From JARRLC01 sp050290865 (GTDB taxonomy: Bacteria > Pseudomonadota > Alphaproteobacteria > Rhizobiales > Rhodomicrobiaceae): a DNA stretch of 64,000 nucleotides. Where the stretch lies: contig JBNKIW010000006.1 in assembly GCA_050290865.1 (NCBI GenBank), positions 62,001-126,000 of the forward strand, given 5' to 3'. The position numbers were made by a program, and so were the translations under genes. Shown piece by piece: positions 25,285 through 32,688 of this stretch. Numbering within the stretch: the first letter of the stretch is position 1; every line of letters begins with the position of its first letter. The notes under the pieces are model-generated. The model was not told the DNA's origin. It saw nothing but the letters and a program-made list of their open reading frames with translations, and made no database searches.

Positions 25285-25302
25285 TGACCAGATCCTTCAA
25301 GC

Positions 25303-25917
25303 TTACGCTTCGCTCTTACCCTGTTTCTTGGCGGGCTTCGCCTTGGCGGTGCCCTGCGCACCTTTCTCCGCGTTTTCCGCTTTCGGCTTCGCGGTCTTGG
25401 CCGCAGCCTTTGGGGCAGCTTCCTTCTGGGGCGCCGCTTCTTTCTTGGGTGCGGCTTCCTTCTTCGGGGCCGCCCCTTTCTTCGGCGCCTCGGCCTTTGC
25501 CGGGGCAGGATCAGCCGCTTTCGGCGCGGCCTCCGCCTTCTTCGGCGCAGCCGCCTTCGTCTCTTCCTTCAACGGCGCTGGCTTCAACCCCTTCGGCTTG
25601 GCGCCACCGGTCAGGATTTCGGTGATACGCACCGCGGTCAGGCTCTGGCGGTGGCCGTTCCGGCGCCGCGAATTTTTACGACGGCGCTTCTTGAAGATGA
25701 TGACCTTCTCACCGCGAAATTGGCGAACCACCTCGGCGCCAACCGCCGCACCTTCGATCAGCGGCGTGCCGATCTGCGGCTCACCCTCCCCGCCGATCAG
25801 CAGAACGTCGGTGAATTCCACGATTTCCCCGGCGTCGCCAGGGATCTTCTCGATATCCAGGATATCCTCGGGGGCAACTGTATATTGTTTGCCACCCGTG
25901 CGAATGACAGCGTACAT
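25303..25917 (-). CDS. rplU: 50S ribosomal protein L21 with long Lys/Ala/Pro tail
   Basis: Residues 1-~103 are L21: MYAVIRTGGKQYTVAPEDIL, EFTDVLLIGGEGEPQIGTPL, FRGEKVIIFKKRRRKNSRRR, NGHRQSLTAVRITEIL. About 100 extra residues follow, made of Ala, Lys, Pro and Glu with recurring APKKE-type blocks, giving 204 residues instead of about 103. Similar but usually shorter tails occur in alphaproteobacterial L21. The tail is probably unstructured. A near-consensus promoter lies at 26057-26086 and a hairpin leader precedes the gene. Confidence 0.97.
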   Translation of the reverse strand: MYAVIRTGGKQYTVAPEDILDIEKIPGDAGEIVEFTDVLLIGGEGEPQIGTPLIEGAAVGAEVVRQFRGEKVIIFKKRRRKNSRRRNGHRQSLTAVRITEILTGGAKPKGLKPAPLKEETKAAAPKKAEAAPKAADPAPAKAEAPKKGAAPKKEAAPKKEAAPQKEAAPKAAAKTAKPKAENAEKGAQGTAKAKPAKKQGKSEA

Positions 25918-26027
25918 TGTTTCGGCCTTTTCTATCTCTGACGCGCCCTTCGGCGCCGCGAGCGCTCCTCGCGGACTTTGTTACTGCCGTACGAAATGAT
26001 GGGGCCTGGGGCAGCGCATCTTGCGCG

Positions 26028-26046
26028 GGCGGAGCAATCCTCCGCC
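26028..26046 (-). promoter_or_regulatory. Hairpin in the rplU 5' leader
   Basis: GGCGGAG and CTCCGCC form a perfect 7-bp stem around a 5-base loop, within the ~140-nt leader between the predicted promoter and the rplU start. In the RNA (minus strand) it lies near the 5' end. It may stabilise the transcript or take part in ribosomal-protein feedback; the latter is only inference. Confidence 0.45.
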
Positions 26047-26056
26047 AGCGTAGCGC

Positions 26057-26086
26057 ACTATAGGTATGCCCCGGATGCGTTGTCAA
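26057..26086 (-). promoter_or_regulatory. Sigma-70-type promoter of rplU-rpmA
   Basis: Read on the minus strand: a perfect -35 TTGACA (26081-26086), an 18-bp spacer, and -10 TATAGT (26057-26062). It is the best-matching housekeeping promoter I noticed in the window, about 140 bp before the rplU start, as expected for a strongly expressed ribosomal-protein operon. Confidence 0.75.
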
Positions 26087-26186
26087 TGGCCGAACTGGTA
26101 CGCCCCGCGGGGAATCCTGACCCACTTGCTAGCTGAGCGCACACAGGATTTCTTAGCGGTTAAGCGTACTAGCAACTCATTGAATA

Positions 26187-26262
26187 TAGTACAGCTTTCC
26201 CGAGGCAAGTTCTCTTGCGCACGTGCGGCGAATGGGGTGCGAACTTGCCTCGGGCTGTACTA
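26187..26262. repeat. Dispersed palindromic repeat, copy C
   Basis: The outer arms TAGTACAGC and GCTGTACTA are perfect complements. The inner arms GAGGCAAGTTC and GCGAACTTGCCTC pair over about ten bases, with a ~25-base centre. This is the most regular of the four copies. It lies just beyond the 3' end of the membrane protein gene at 26271-26639 and upstream of the rplU promoter. The remaining 353-bp gap holds only the rplU control region. Confidence 0.75.
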
Positions 26263-26270
26263 GCCGGTGC

Positions 26271-26639
26271 TCACGCCGCAGCTCTGGCCGTCCGCAGCTT
26301 GCGCACAGCGCGCGCGCCCTCGAAACTCTTGGCGATCATCCATATCGTCAGCCGCACGACGGTGCTGACGACGAGGCCCAGGACCAGCAGGAGGATCGAC
26401 TTCGGCCCCATCTCGCCGAGAATCGTGGCGAAGGCACGGTTTGCCAGGTCGGGGTAAAGCTGCACGAAATAAGTCGTAAAGATGCTCAAGATTTTTTGCG
26501 ACAAGCCAACAAGATAACCGAACGTACTCGTGTGGCTCAAATTCAGATACATGTAGGCGGCCATGGCCGCGAAGACTTCGACAAAAAGATAGACGACGAA
26601 CAGAACGGTGAAAACAAGGGTGGAAAGGGCGGACTTCAC
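26271..26639 (-). CDS. Small inner-membrane protein, two to three helices (unknown function)
   Basis: A 122-residue protein from a GTG start (26639) with GGGAGACGG eight bases upstream; a longer open frame with ATG further upstream lacks a ribosome site. Residues ~5-28 (TLVFTVLFVVYLFVEVFAAM) and ~80-105 (SILLLVLGLVVSTVVRLTIW) are membrane helices, with a possible third between (FGYLVGLSQKILSIFTTYFV). A basic tail ends RKLRTARAAA. No family recognised. Palindromic repeat C lies directly after its stop. Confidence 0.55.
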   Translation of the reverse strand: MKSALSTLVFTVLFVVYLFVEVFAAMAAYMYLNLSHTSTFGYLVGLSQKILSIFTTYFVQLYPDLANRAFATILGEMGPKSILLLVLGLVVSTVVRLTIWMIAKSFEGARAVRKLRTARAAA

Positions 26640-26794
26640 AGCCGTCTCCCTGGATGCCAGCGGCGCCCCAGGCGCCGCGCGGTTACGAAATTCCCCCCCC
26701 CGGCCACGGCGGCCACAGCCAGTCGAAGACCGCCGATACTCCCCGCTATGCAATGGTTCTCCGCGGGGCGTACTCAAATCATTCCGGATGCCGC

Positions 26795-27187
26795 TCAAGG
26801 ATAACGGCGGCGCACTTGCCCTGTGTCCAGATCGATATCATAGCGGAAATAGTTCGGCGACGTAAAGCCGTCCCGCTGATCCTCCCAGAAATCCACACTG
26901 ACGCGGCGCAGCGTGTATTCGCAGGTGATCTCGCAATCGACCCAGGCACCGCCGCCCGGGATTTTGACCTGATCGCCCCACCGGCCATGGCGGACCGGCG
27001 CGACTGCTTTGCGACTGCCGAAATTGCTCTCGACATAGATGTAGCGGTAGGCGCCCGGCTCATGGCCGACGCGCGGCCCCTTGCAATACCGACCCTTGCA
27101 GCCCCCGGCATCGGCCGCGGCGGCAAAGCTCAGCACCACGGCAGCCGCCGCACCCAGGCCGAGAAAGGATCTCAGAACATTCCCCAT
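26795..27187 (-). CDS. Small secreted protein (unknown function)
   Basis: A 130-residue protein. The signal peptide reads FLGLGAAAAVVLSFAAAADA. The mature part carries CKGRYCKGPRVGHEPGAYRY, then VPVRHGRWGDQV-like basic/aromatic sequence, and VDCEITCEYTLRRVSVDFWE; two pairs of Cys may form disulfides. The start ATG at 27187 follows GGAGGCGAC. I do not recognise the family; the composition is ordinary compared with the Arg-rich proteins near 5 kb. Confidence 0.6.
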   Translation of the reverse strand: MGNVLRSFLGLGAAAAVVLSFAAAADAGGCKGRYCKGPRVGHEPGAYRYIYVESNFGSRKAVAPVRHGRWGDQVKIPGGGAWVDCEITCEYTLRRVSVDFWEDQRDGFTSPNYFRYDIDLDTGQVRRRYP

Positions 27188-27398
27188 AATAGTCGCCTCC
27201 AGACGAGTTTCATTGTCGCAGCGGATTTGGGCAGACAATAGTGGCGAAATGGAGCAGTGTCTAATGCGGAAAACCTGCATCGAACATTGCGGCACCGCCC
27301 GCTGCGGGCGCGCCACAAAACCGGGGCACGTTTGGGGCACAAGAAATACAGTACGCGCAAGATATTGAGGAAGCGGCTCCCGCCTGCTAAGCCAAGTC

Positions 27399-28160
27399 AT
27401 GATCCCGGACAGGCACATTTTCGCCTATTGCGAACGCGGCCTCGACCCGTCCTTCTGGGCCGAGCCGGTCAACGCGCTGACCAATCTCGGCTTTTTCCTG
27501 ATGGCGGCGCTTGCGTGGCGCGAGCTGGCCGCGCGTCCGTCAGACGAGCCGAAAGCATTCCGCTATTTCCTCGTCGGCAATGTCGCGGCCATCGGCGCGG
27601 GCAGCTTCGTGTTCCATACCTATGCGACCGTGTGGTCGTCGCTCGCGGACGTGATCCCCATCGGCGTCTTCATGCTGGCCTATTTCGCCTTTGCCCTCAG
27701 GCGCTTCGTCGGACTTCACCCGATTTTGATCCCCCTGGCGCTTGCCGGGTTCGCCTGGAGTATCGAGCAGGCCATGCATCTGCAATGCTGGAACGGCCAG
27801 ATCGGCTTTTCGCTGGACGCCCCGGCGTTGCAGAGCACGAGCTGCCTCAACGGCAGTGTGGGCTACATGCCGGCGCTGGCGCTGATGCTGCTAATCGGCG
27901 GCCTGCTCACCGCACGGCGTCACGGGGCGGGGCCCTATGTGCTGGCGGCGTCGGTGGTTTTCATGGTGTCGCTGACGTTCCGGACCGTGGACCGCCTGTG
28001 GTGCCATGACGTGATCCTGGTCAGCCGGTCCATCGGCACGCATTTCCTCTGGCACATTCTCAACAGCATCGCGCTGCTGCTGCTGCTGCTGGCGGCGGTG
28101 CGGCACGGTGCGAAAGAGCGCAGGGCAGCCGAGGTACAAGCCAGCGTGCCCGCACAGTAG
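27399..28160 (+). CDS. Ceramidase-family integral membrane hydrolase
   Basis: A 253-residue seven-helix-type protein of the alkaline ceramidase superfamily (ACER/CREST). The N-terminus CERGLDPSFWAEPVNALTNL is typical. The zinc-site pattern of ACER enzymes is complete: Ser69, His73 (GSFVFHTYAT), Asp84 (SLADVIPI), and His215 and His219 (GTHFLWHILNS). It would hydrolyse an amide bond in a ceramide-like or N-acyl lipid in the inner membrane; the bacterial substrate is unknown. No sphingolipid-synthesis gene is nearby. GC-rich upstream sequence gives no clear ribosome site. Confidence 0.85.
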   Translation: MIPDRHIFAYCERGLDPSFWAEPVNALTNLGFFLMAALAWRELAARPSDEPKAFRYFLVGNVAAIGAGSFVFHTYATVWSSLADVIPIGVFMLAYFAFALRRFVGLHPILIPLALAGFAWSIEQAMHLQCWNGQIGFSLDAPALQSTSCLNGSVGYMPALALMLLIGGLLTARRHGAGPYVLAASVVFMVSLTFRTVDRLWCHDVILVSRSIGTHFLWHILNSIALLLLLLAAVRHGAKERRAAEVQASVPAQ

Positions 28161-28297
28161 CACACACCGCGGCTTCCCGGAATACTGCACAAACAAGCCG
28201 AGTCTGTTATTCCATGCTTCAGTCGTCCGCTCGTCCCTGGCGCGCGGGCGGAGCTGATCGGAGCAATGGAGGAGGGCGCGCGGGACGGCGTGCCGGG

Positions 28298-28999
28298 ATG
28301 AACGGTATGGATCAGTCGATGCTAGCAGGCCTTTACACGGCGTCCACATGGGTGATCCCGGTCATCCTCGCCATCACGCTGCACGAGGCGGCACACGGCT
28401 ACGCCGCGCGGCGCTTCGGCGACAACACGGCGTGGCTCATGGGGCGCGTCACGCTCAATCCGTTCAAGCACATCGACCCCTTCGGCACGATCCTGCTGCC
28501 CGCCGTGCTGCTGTTCGCCGGATCGCCGGTGCTGTTCGGCTATGCCAAGCCGGTGCCGGTCAACTTCATGGCGCTTAATGATCCGCGCCGCGACATGGTG
28601 TGGGTGGCGGCGGCCGGACCGGGGATGAACATCGCGCTGGCGACCGTGTCGGCGCTCCTGCTGCATGCCGTGCCCCTGCTCCCGGAGCCCACGGCTGCAT
28701 GGGTGGGGGCCAACCTCGTGAACAGCATGATCATCAACGTGGTGCTGGCGGTGTTCAACATGCTGCCGCTACCGCCGCTGGACGGCGGGCGCGTGGCGGT
28801 CGGGCTGCTGCCCAATGCGCTGGCGCGGCCGCTGGCGCGGCTGGAGAATTACGGCATTCTGATCATTTTCGGGCTGCTTCTGATCCTGCCGATGCTCGGG
28901 CGCGAACTGGGGATGAATTTGAATGTCATCGCATGGATCATCAGCGGCGTGGCCACGGCGGTGGTACGGGCCATGCTGGCGCTGACGGGGCATATGTGA
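28298..28999 (+). CDS. Site-2-type membrane zinc protease (M50, short form)
   Basis: A 233-residue intramembrane metalloprotease homologue with the HEAAH motif at 29-33 (VILAITLHEAAHGYAARRFG) and the second metal site NMLPLPPLDGGRVAVGLLP. It lacks PDZ or CBS domains, so it is the minimal YwhC/S2P-like form widespread in bacteria. Substrate unknown. The start at 28298 or 28307 is uncertain. It follows the ceramidase gene by 137 bp on the same strand. Confidence 0.88.
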   Translation: MNGMDQSMLAGLYTASTWVIPVILAITLHEAAHGYAARRFGDNTAWLMGRVTLNPFKHIDPFGTILLPAVLLFAGSPVLFGYAKPVPVNFMALNDPRRDMVWVAAAGPGMNIALATVSALLLHAVPLLPEPTAAWVGANLVNSMIINVVLAVFNMLPLPPLDGGRVAVGLLPNALARPLARLENYGILIIFGLLLILPMLGRELGMNLNVIAWIISGVATAVVRAMLALTGHM

Positions 29000-29066
29000 G
29001 GCGGTCTGCATGAAGACAGGCAGCGCATCCCCACGCGGAGAAAGCCGCGGCCCCCATCTTTTCTTT

Positions 29067-29090
29067 GTCACTCCCGCGAAAGCGGGACTC
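29067..29090. repeat. REP-like hairpin
   Basis: GTCACTCCCGCGAAAGCGGGACTC contains the perfect stem TCCCGC-GAAA-GCGGGA (29072-29087). A hairpin of the form TCCCGCGAAAGCGGGA is a common extragenic palindrome in alphaproteobacteria. Only one copy is in this window, between the M50 protease and a porin gene. Confidence 0.6.
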
Positions 29091-29175
29091 TGAGCACGGC
29101 CACTTGCCATGTGGCGACAATGGCGCCGCCGACCGGGCGGAAACCGGTTCCCACGACTCTGCCAAGCCCCCACAC

Positions 29176-29203
29176 GTAAAGAGGCCGCCCGAAGGCGGCC
29201 TCC
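29176..29203 (-). terminator. Terminator of the first porin gene
   Basis: GAGGCCGCC and GGCGGCCTC form a perfect 9-bp stem with a CGAA loop (29181-29202). Read on the minus strand it is followed by TTTACG and lies 25 bases past the porin stop. Confidence 0.8.
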
Positions 29204-29227
29204 AATTCTTCGTGCTCTGACGCTGGA

Positions 29228-30343
29228 TCAGAACTTGATGCGCGAACCGATCAAGACCGTGGTCAGGTCGTCATGTTCAGTTCTCGACTGGTCGAGGTCA
29301 TACATTTGAACCTGAGCGTAGAGGTCCATGGCCGCGCTGTCGATCTTCTGCACGATGCCGAAGCCGAGCTTGGAGGCATCCACGTCGTAGCTCGCGATCT
29401 CGCTGTACTCGCCGTATTCGGCGTAAAGCGTGGTCGAACCGTAGGGCAGGAACTTCTTCTCGATACCGCCCTGGATGTACCACATGCTCTTGTCCAGATC
29501 GGAACCTTCCGTGTCGGCGTCGGCAGCCGCGAACGCGACATAAAGGCCGGTCGGAACGTGCATCACAGAGATAGACCCTGCGACTTCCTCGGTATCGGCC
29601 TCTTCATTCCAGATATAACCGATGCCAGCGACCAAGCGAATGGAGTTGAACTCCTTCTTGAAACGCAGCACGACGTCGGCGTAGTCGTTCTCACCCCAGG
29701 AGGCCGACAGAATGAAGCCCATGATCGCAGGCGAGTCGTAACGGATGACGTCGAGACGGCTGCCGTTGAGGTTGTCGATGTGCTGCATACCGGCAAAACT
29801 ACCACCTGCCTGCACACCCGAGTCAGTCAGCGAGTTGCCAAGCACAACCGTGGTGGCGCCGTCAGCAGCGGTGCTCTGATGGCCAACGGAGATGCGGCCC
29901 AGGCGATCGCTGTCGATGTAGAAGTAGTTGTGGCGCACCTTCAACCACTCGCCGTCACCTTCGTCTCCGCCTTTGCCATTGTATACGGCGTTGGAGCCAT
30001 TATCGACGACGCCAAACTCCATGTGGTAACCAGCGGTCCAGCCGGGCTTGATCTTCGCCTTGCCCTTGAAGCCGAAGCGGCTCTGCGAGAAATCGTTGTC
30101 AGCCACGAACGCATCGGAGTCGACGCCGTCATCCCAGATCAGCAGGGCCTTGTTGACATGGCCATAGACCTGCAGTGACACAACGCGATTGCCTTTGCGA
30201 GCCGTCGTGGCTTCGAGTTCGGCAACACGCTCTTCCAGATCGGCGCAGCAGCCACCACCAAGGTCAGCAGCATTCGCCGGAGTCATGGCAGCGCCGAGCA
30301 ACAAGCCAGCGGCAGCAGCCAAAGCAAAACGACTGGTCTTCAT
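29228..30343 (-). CDS. Outer-membrane porin (copy 1)
   Basis: A 371-residue trimeric-type porin. Signal peptide KTSRFALAAAAGLLLGAAMT is cut before AADLGGGCC. The short coiled coil CCADLEERVAELEATTARKG is followed by the barrel, from VSLQVYGHVNKALLIWDDGV to the final strand TTVLIGSRIKF ending in Phe, as outer-membrane proteins require. It is nearly identical to copy 2 in the first 65 residues and in many strands, and differs in loops (around residues 85-115, 170-190 and the C-terminal third). The start is the second Met, after GGGGG. General solute diffusion is inferred. Confidence 0.92.
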   Translation of the reverse strand: MKTSRFALAAAAGLLLGAAMTPANAADLGGGCCADLEERVAELEATTARKGNRVVSLQVYGHVNKALLIWDDGVDSDAFVADNDFSQSRFGFKGKAKIKPGWTAGYHMEFGVVDNGSNAVYNGKGGDEGDGEWLKVRHNYFYIDSDRLGRISVGHQSTAADGATTVVLGNSLTDSGVQAGGSFAGMQHIDNLNGSRLDVIRYDSPAIMGFILSASWGENDYADVVLRFKKEFNSIRLVAGIGYIWNEEADTEEVAGSISVMHVPTGLYVAFAAADADTEGSDLDKSMWYIQGGIEKKFLPYGSTTLYAEYGEYSEIASYDVDASKLGFGIVQKIDSAAMDLYAQVQMYDLDQSRTEHDDLTTVLIGSRIKF

Positions 30344-30545
30344 AATTCCCCCAATCATCTCCATCTCTCATACCCAGGCTAGCCCTGGGCGCCCACTTGC
30401 AGATGGCCCCGCGCTTAGGCGCTGAACGCTTCTGCGATCCAAGCCTGCAGCAAAGATAATCCCCATGCGGCTGCCAGCTTAAATCCCAGCCCCGTGAACC
30501 CGCCATATAGTCCCATAGGCTCACCGGGCTTGCATGGACATTGTT
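30344..30545. repeat. Duplicated porin upstream region (copy 1)
   Basis: This ~200-bp stretch upstream of porin 1 is almost the same as 31866-32067 upstream of porin 2 (for example CCAATCATCTCCATCTCTCA, GCAGATGGCCCCGCGCTTAG, CCGTGAACCCGCCATA in both). The duplication thus included the promoter and leader as well as the gene. The rest of the gap to 30683 holds the 3' region of porin 2. Confidence 0.8.
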
Positions 30546-30647
30546 AGACGAGGAGGGAGGGGGTGTATACAAGAACCCACTCGAGGGGGCGGAAACAGAT
30601 GTGCCCTTGTGACCATTTCGCCACAAGGGACACACCTACTTCAGAGT

Positions 30648-30671
30648 GGAGGCCGCCACCCGGCGACCTCC
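30648..30671 (-). terminator. Hairpin after the second porin gene
   Basis: GGAGGCCGCC and GGCGACCTCC pair with one mismatch around a short loop, 12 bases past the porin 2 stop (minus strand). A second stem, CCCTTGTG/CACAAGGG, lies just beyond (30604-30629). No strong T-run follows, so termination is plausible but not certain. Confidence 0.55.
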
Positions 30672-30683
30672 TATTTCTTCAGC

Positions 30684-31865
30684 TCAGAACTTGATGCGCG
30701 AGCCGAGCATGATCGTGGTCAGGTCTTCCGGATCGGGCTCGTAACCGTCATCGAAGCTCCAGACATTCGCCTGGGCGTAAAGGTCCATGGCGGCGGAGTC
30801 GATCTTCTGAACGACACCGAAGCCTAGGCGCGTAGTCAAGTCATCGGGAACGCCCGCACCGTAGTCGATCGTGTACTCGCCATACTCGGCGTACAGCGTC
30901 GTGGAGCCGTAGGGCAGGAACTTCTTCTCGATACCGCCCTGCACGTACCACATGCTCTTGCCGTAATCGGTATTTTCGAGTTCAAGATCCGCAGCCGCGA
31001 AAGCCACGTAGAGGCCCGTCGGGACATGCATCGCGGAAATCGACCCCGCGATTTCCTCAGCATCAGGTGCGCCCCCCAGGTCCGCGGTATCGTGGTTCCA
31101 CACGTAGCCAATGCCCGCAACCAAGCGGATGGAGTTGAACTCCTTCTTGAAGCGTAGGGCGACATCGGCATAGTCGTTCTCGCCCCAGGAGGCCGAGAGG
31201 ATGAAGCCCATGATCGCCGGCGAGTCGTAGCGGATCACGTCCAGACGTTCGCCGTCGAGGTTGGATGCCCATTCTTTGAGCTTGCCATAGGTAGCGCCAT
31301 TCGGCATGCGGACCCAGAGGTTTGCGCCAGCACCGACGCTAGAGTCGGACAGCGAGTTGCCAAGCACAACTTCCACGGCGCCGTCAGCAGCAGTACTCTG
31401 ATGACCGACGGAGATGCGGCCAAGCTTATCGCTGTCAATGTAGAAGTAGTTATGGCGGAGATACAGCCCCTCACCGATACCCTCATCACCGCCTTGGCCC
31501 TGTTCCACCTTGTTGGAACCGTTGTCTTGGATGCCGATCTCCATCTGGTAACCAGCGGTCCAGCCTGGCTTGATCTTCGCCTTGCCCTTGAAGCCGAAGC
31601 GGCTGCCGGACTTTTCGTGGTCAACCACATACGCGTCGGAGTCGACGCCATCGTCCCAAATCAGCAGGGCCTTGTTGATCTGGCCGTAAACCTGCAGCGA
31701 CACAACGCGGTTGCCCTTGCGAGCCGTCGTGGCTTCGAGTTCGGCAACACGCTCTTCCAGATCGGCGCAGCAGCCACCACCAAGGTCAGCAGCTTTCACC
31801 GGAGTCATGGCAGCGCCGAGCAACAAGCCAGCAGCAGCAGCCAAAGCAAAACGACTGGTCTTCAT
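30684..31865 (-). CDS. Outer-membrane porin (copy 2)
   Basis: A 393-residue paralogue of the porin at 29228-30343, same strand, 340 bp apart. Signal peptide and coiled coil are practically identical; the barrel ends TTIMLGSRIKF. Loop differences include an insertion near residues 185-205 (WVRMPNGATYGKLKEWASNL, absent from copy 1) and a longer loop with AGVPDDLTTR. Tandem porins that differ mainly in loops can change permeability or phage and antibody recognition (inference). Ribosome site GGGGG before the second Met sets the start. Confidence 0.92.
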   Translation of the reverse strand: MKTSRFALAAAAGLLLGAAMTPVKAADLGGGCCADLEERVAELEATTARKGNRVVSLQVYGQINKALLIWDDGVDSDAYVVDHEKSGSRFGFKGKAKIKPGWTAGYQMEIGIQDNGSNKVEQGQGGDEGIGEGLYLRHNYFYIDSDKLGRISVGHQSTAADGAVEVVLGNSLSDSSVGAGANLWVRMPNGATYGKLKEWASNLDGERLDVIRYDSPAIMGFILSASWGENDYADVALRFKKEFNSIRLVAGIGYVWNHDTADLGGAPDAEEIAGSISAMHVPTGLYVAFAAADLELENTDYGKSMWYVQGGIEKKFLPYGSTTLYAEYGEYTIDYGAGVPDDLTTRLGFGVVQKIDSAAMDLYAQANVWSFDDGYEPDPEDLTTIMLGSRIKF

Positions 31866-32067
31866 AATTCCCCCAATCATCTCCATCTCTCATACCCAGG
31901 GTGACCCTGGGCGCCCACTTGCAGATGGCCCCGCGCTTAGGCGGTGAACGCTTCTGCAATCCAAGCTGGCAGCAAAGATAGTCCCCATGCGGCTGCTAGC
32001 TTAAATCCCGGCCCCGTGAACCCGCCATAAAGTCCCATAGGCTCACCGGGCTTCCACGGACACTGTT
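31866..32067. repeat. Duplicated porin upstream region (copy 2)
   Basis: Partner of 30344-30545, about 95 percent alike by eye. It carries the promoter region and leader of porin 2. No conventional -35/-10 pair stands out in either copy. Confidence 0.8.
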
Positions 32068-32088
32068 AGACGAGAAGCGGGGGACCGT

Positions 32089-32380
32089 AAACAAGAACCA
32101 AGCAGAACACGCACAATCAGATGTGCGCTTGTGGCCGTCCAGCCACAAAAAACACGGTAGGACCCATAATGACCGTCAGCTGACGGGTTTTAGTTTCCGT
32201 AATCCCTGAAGCTACTCAGGACTTTGGTGCGCAACGCAAACAAGGACCAAACCGTATACGCACACTCAGATATACGATTGTGGCCGCCCAGCGACAAAAA
32301 ACACGGTAAGCCCTATACAGACCGTCAGGTATCGGGTTTTAGTTTCCGTCATCCCTGAAGCAGCTCAGGACTTTGGTGCG
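32089..32380. repeat. Tandem pair of ~143-bp units derived from porin intergenic/3' sequence
   Basis: Unit 1 is 32089-32231 and unit 2 is 32238-32380. Both run from AAACAAGNACCA, through a TTGTGGC...GCCACAA (or GCGACAA) stem and ACAAAAAACACGGTA, to GTTTTAGTTTCCGT, ATCCCTGAAGC and CTCAGGACTTTGGTGCG. A looser third relative is the porin 2/porin 1 spacer (30560-30690), where the end is CTCAGAACTTGATGCGCG, the porin 3' end. The array therefore looks like collapsed porin gene units. Confidence 0.7.
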
Positions 32381-32440
32381 TAAGCTGATCATGACGGTGG
32401 TTTCGGCATTGTCGCCGACGCCGTCGCCGCGGTCCCATGG
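32339..32440 (-). pseudogene. 3' remnant of a third porin gene
   Basis: The minus strand reads ...ETTVMISLRTKVL then SCFRDDGN and a stop. It aligns with the last residues of the live porins (TTIMLGSRIKF-stop and TTVLIGSRIKF-stop). The required terminal Phe is lost and the frame reads on for eleven codons. Upstream on the same strand the frame is stopped within ~20 codons, so only the end of the gene survives. A second, shorter remnant (LRTKVL then SSFRDYGN-stop) is at 32190-32231. Confidence 0.6.
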
Positions 32441-32688
32441 GGCGGCCCGGGCGCAGGCATCCGTTACCGCGCGTTAATCGAACAGAACGCCTGGCAAACG
32501 CCCGCCCGGGACCGACAGACGCCCGGATCCATCCGCATTGCCGTGAAACGCAATCATTTTCAGAAAATTTAGCGCGATTTCGCCTCCAGCCTTTCACGCG
32601 CAGGTAGGAGTTTAGTCGGTAGATTGGGAACGGTTTGTTCATACGGTTGGGAACGTCGTTGCGTTATCTCCCCTGGTCCCGGAACGCG

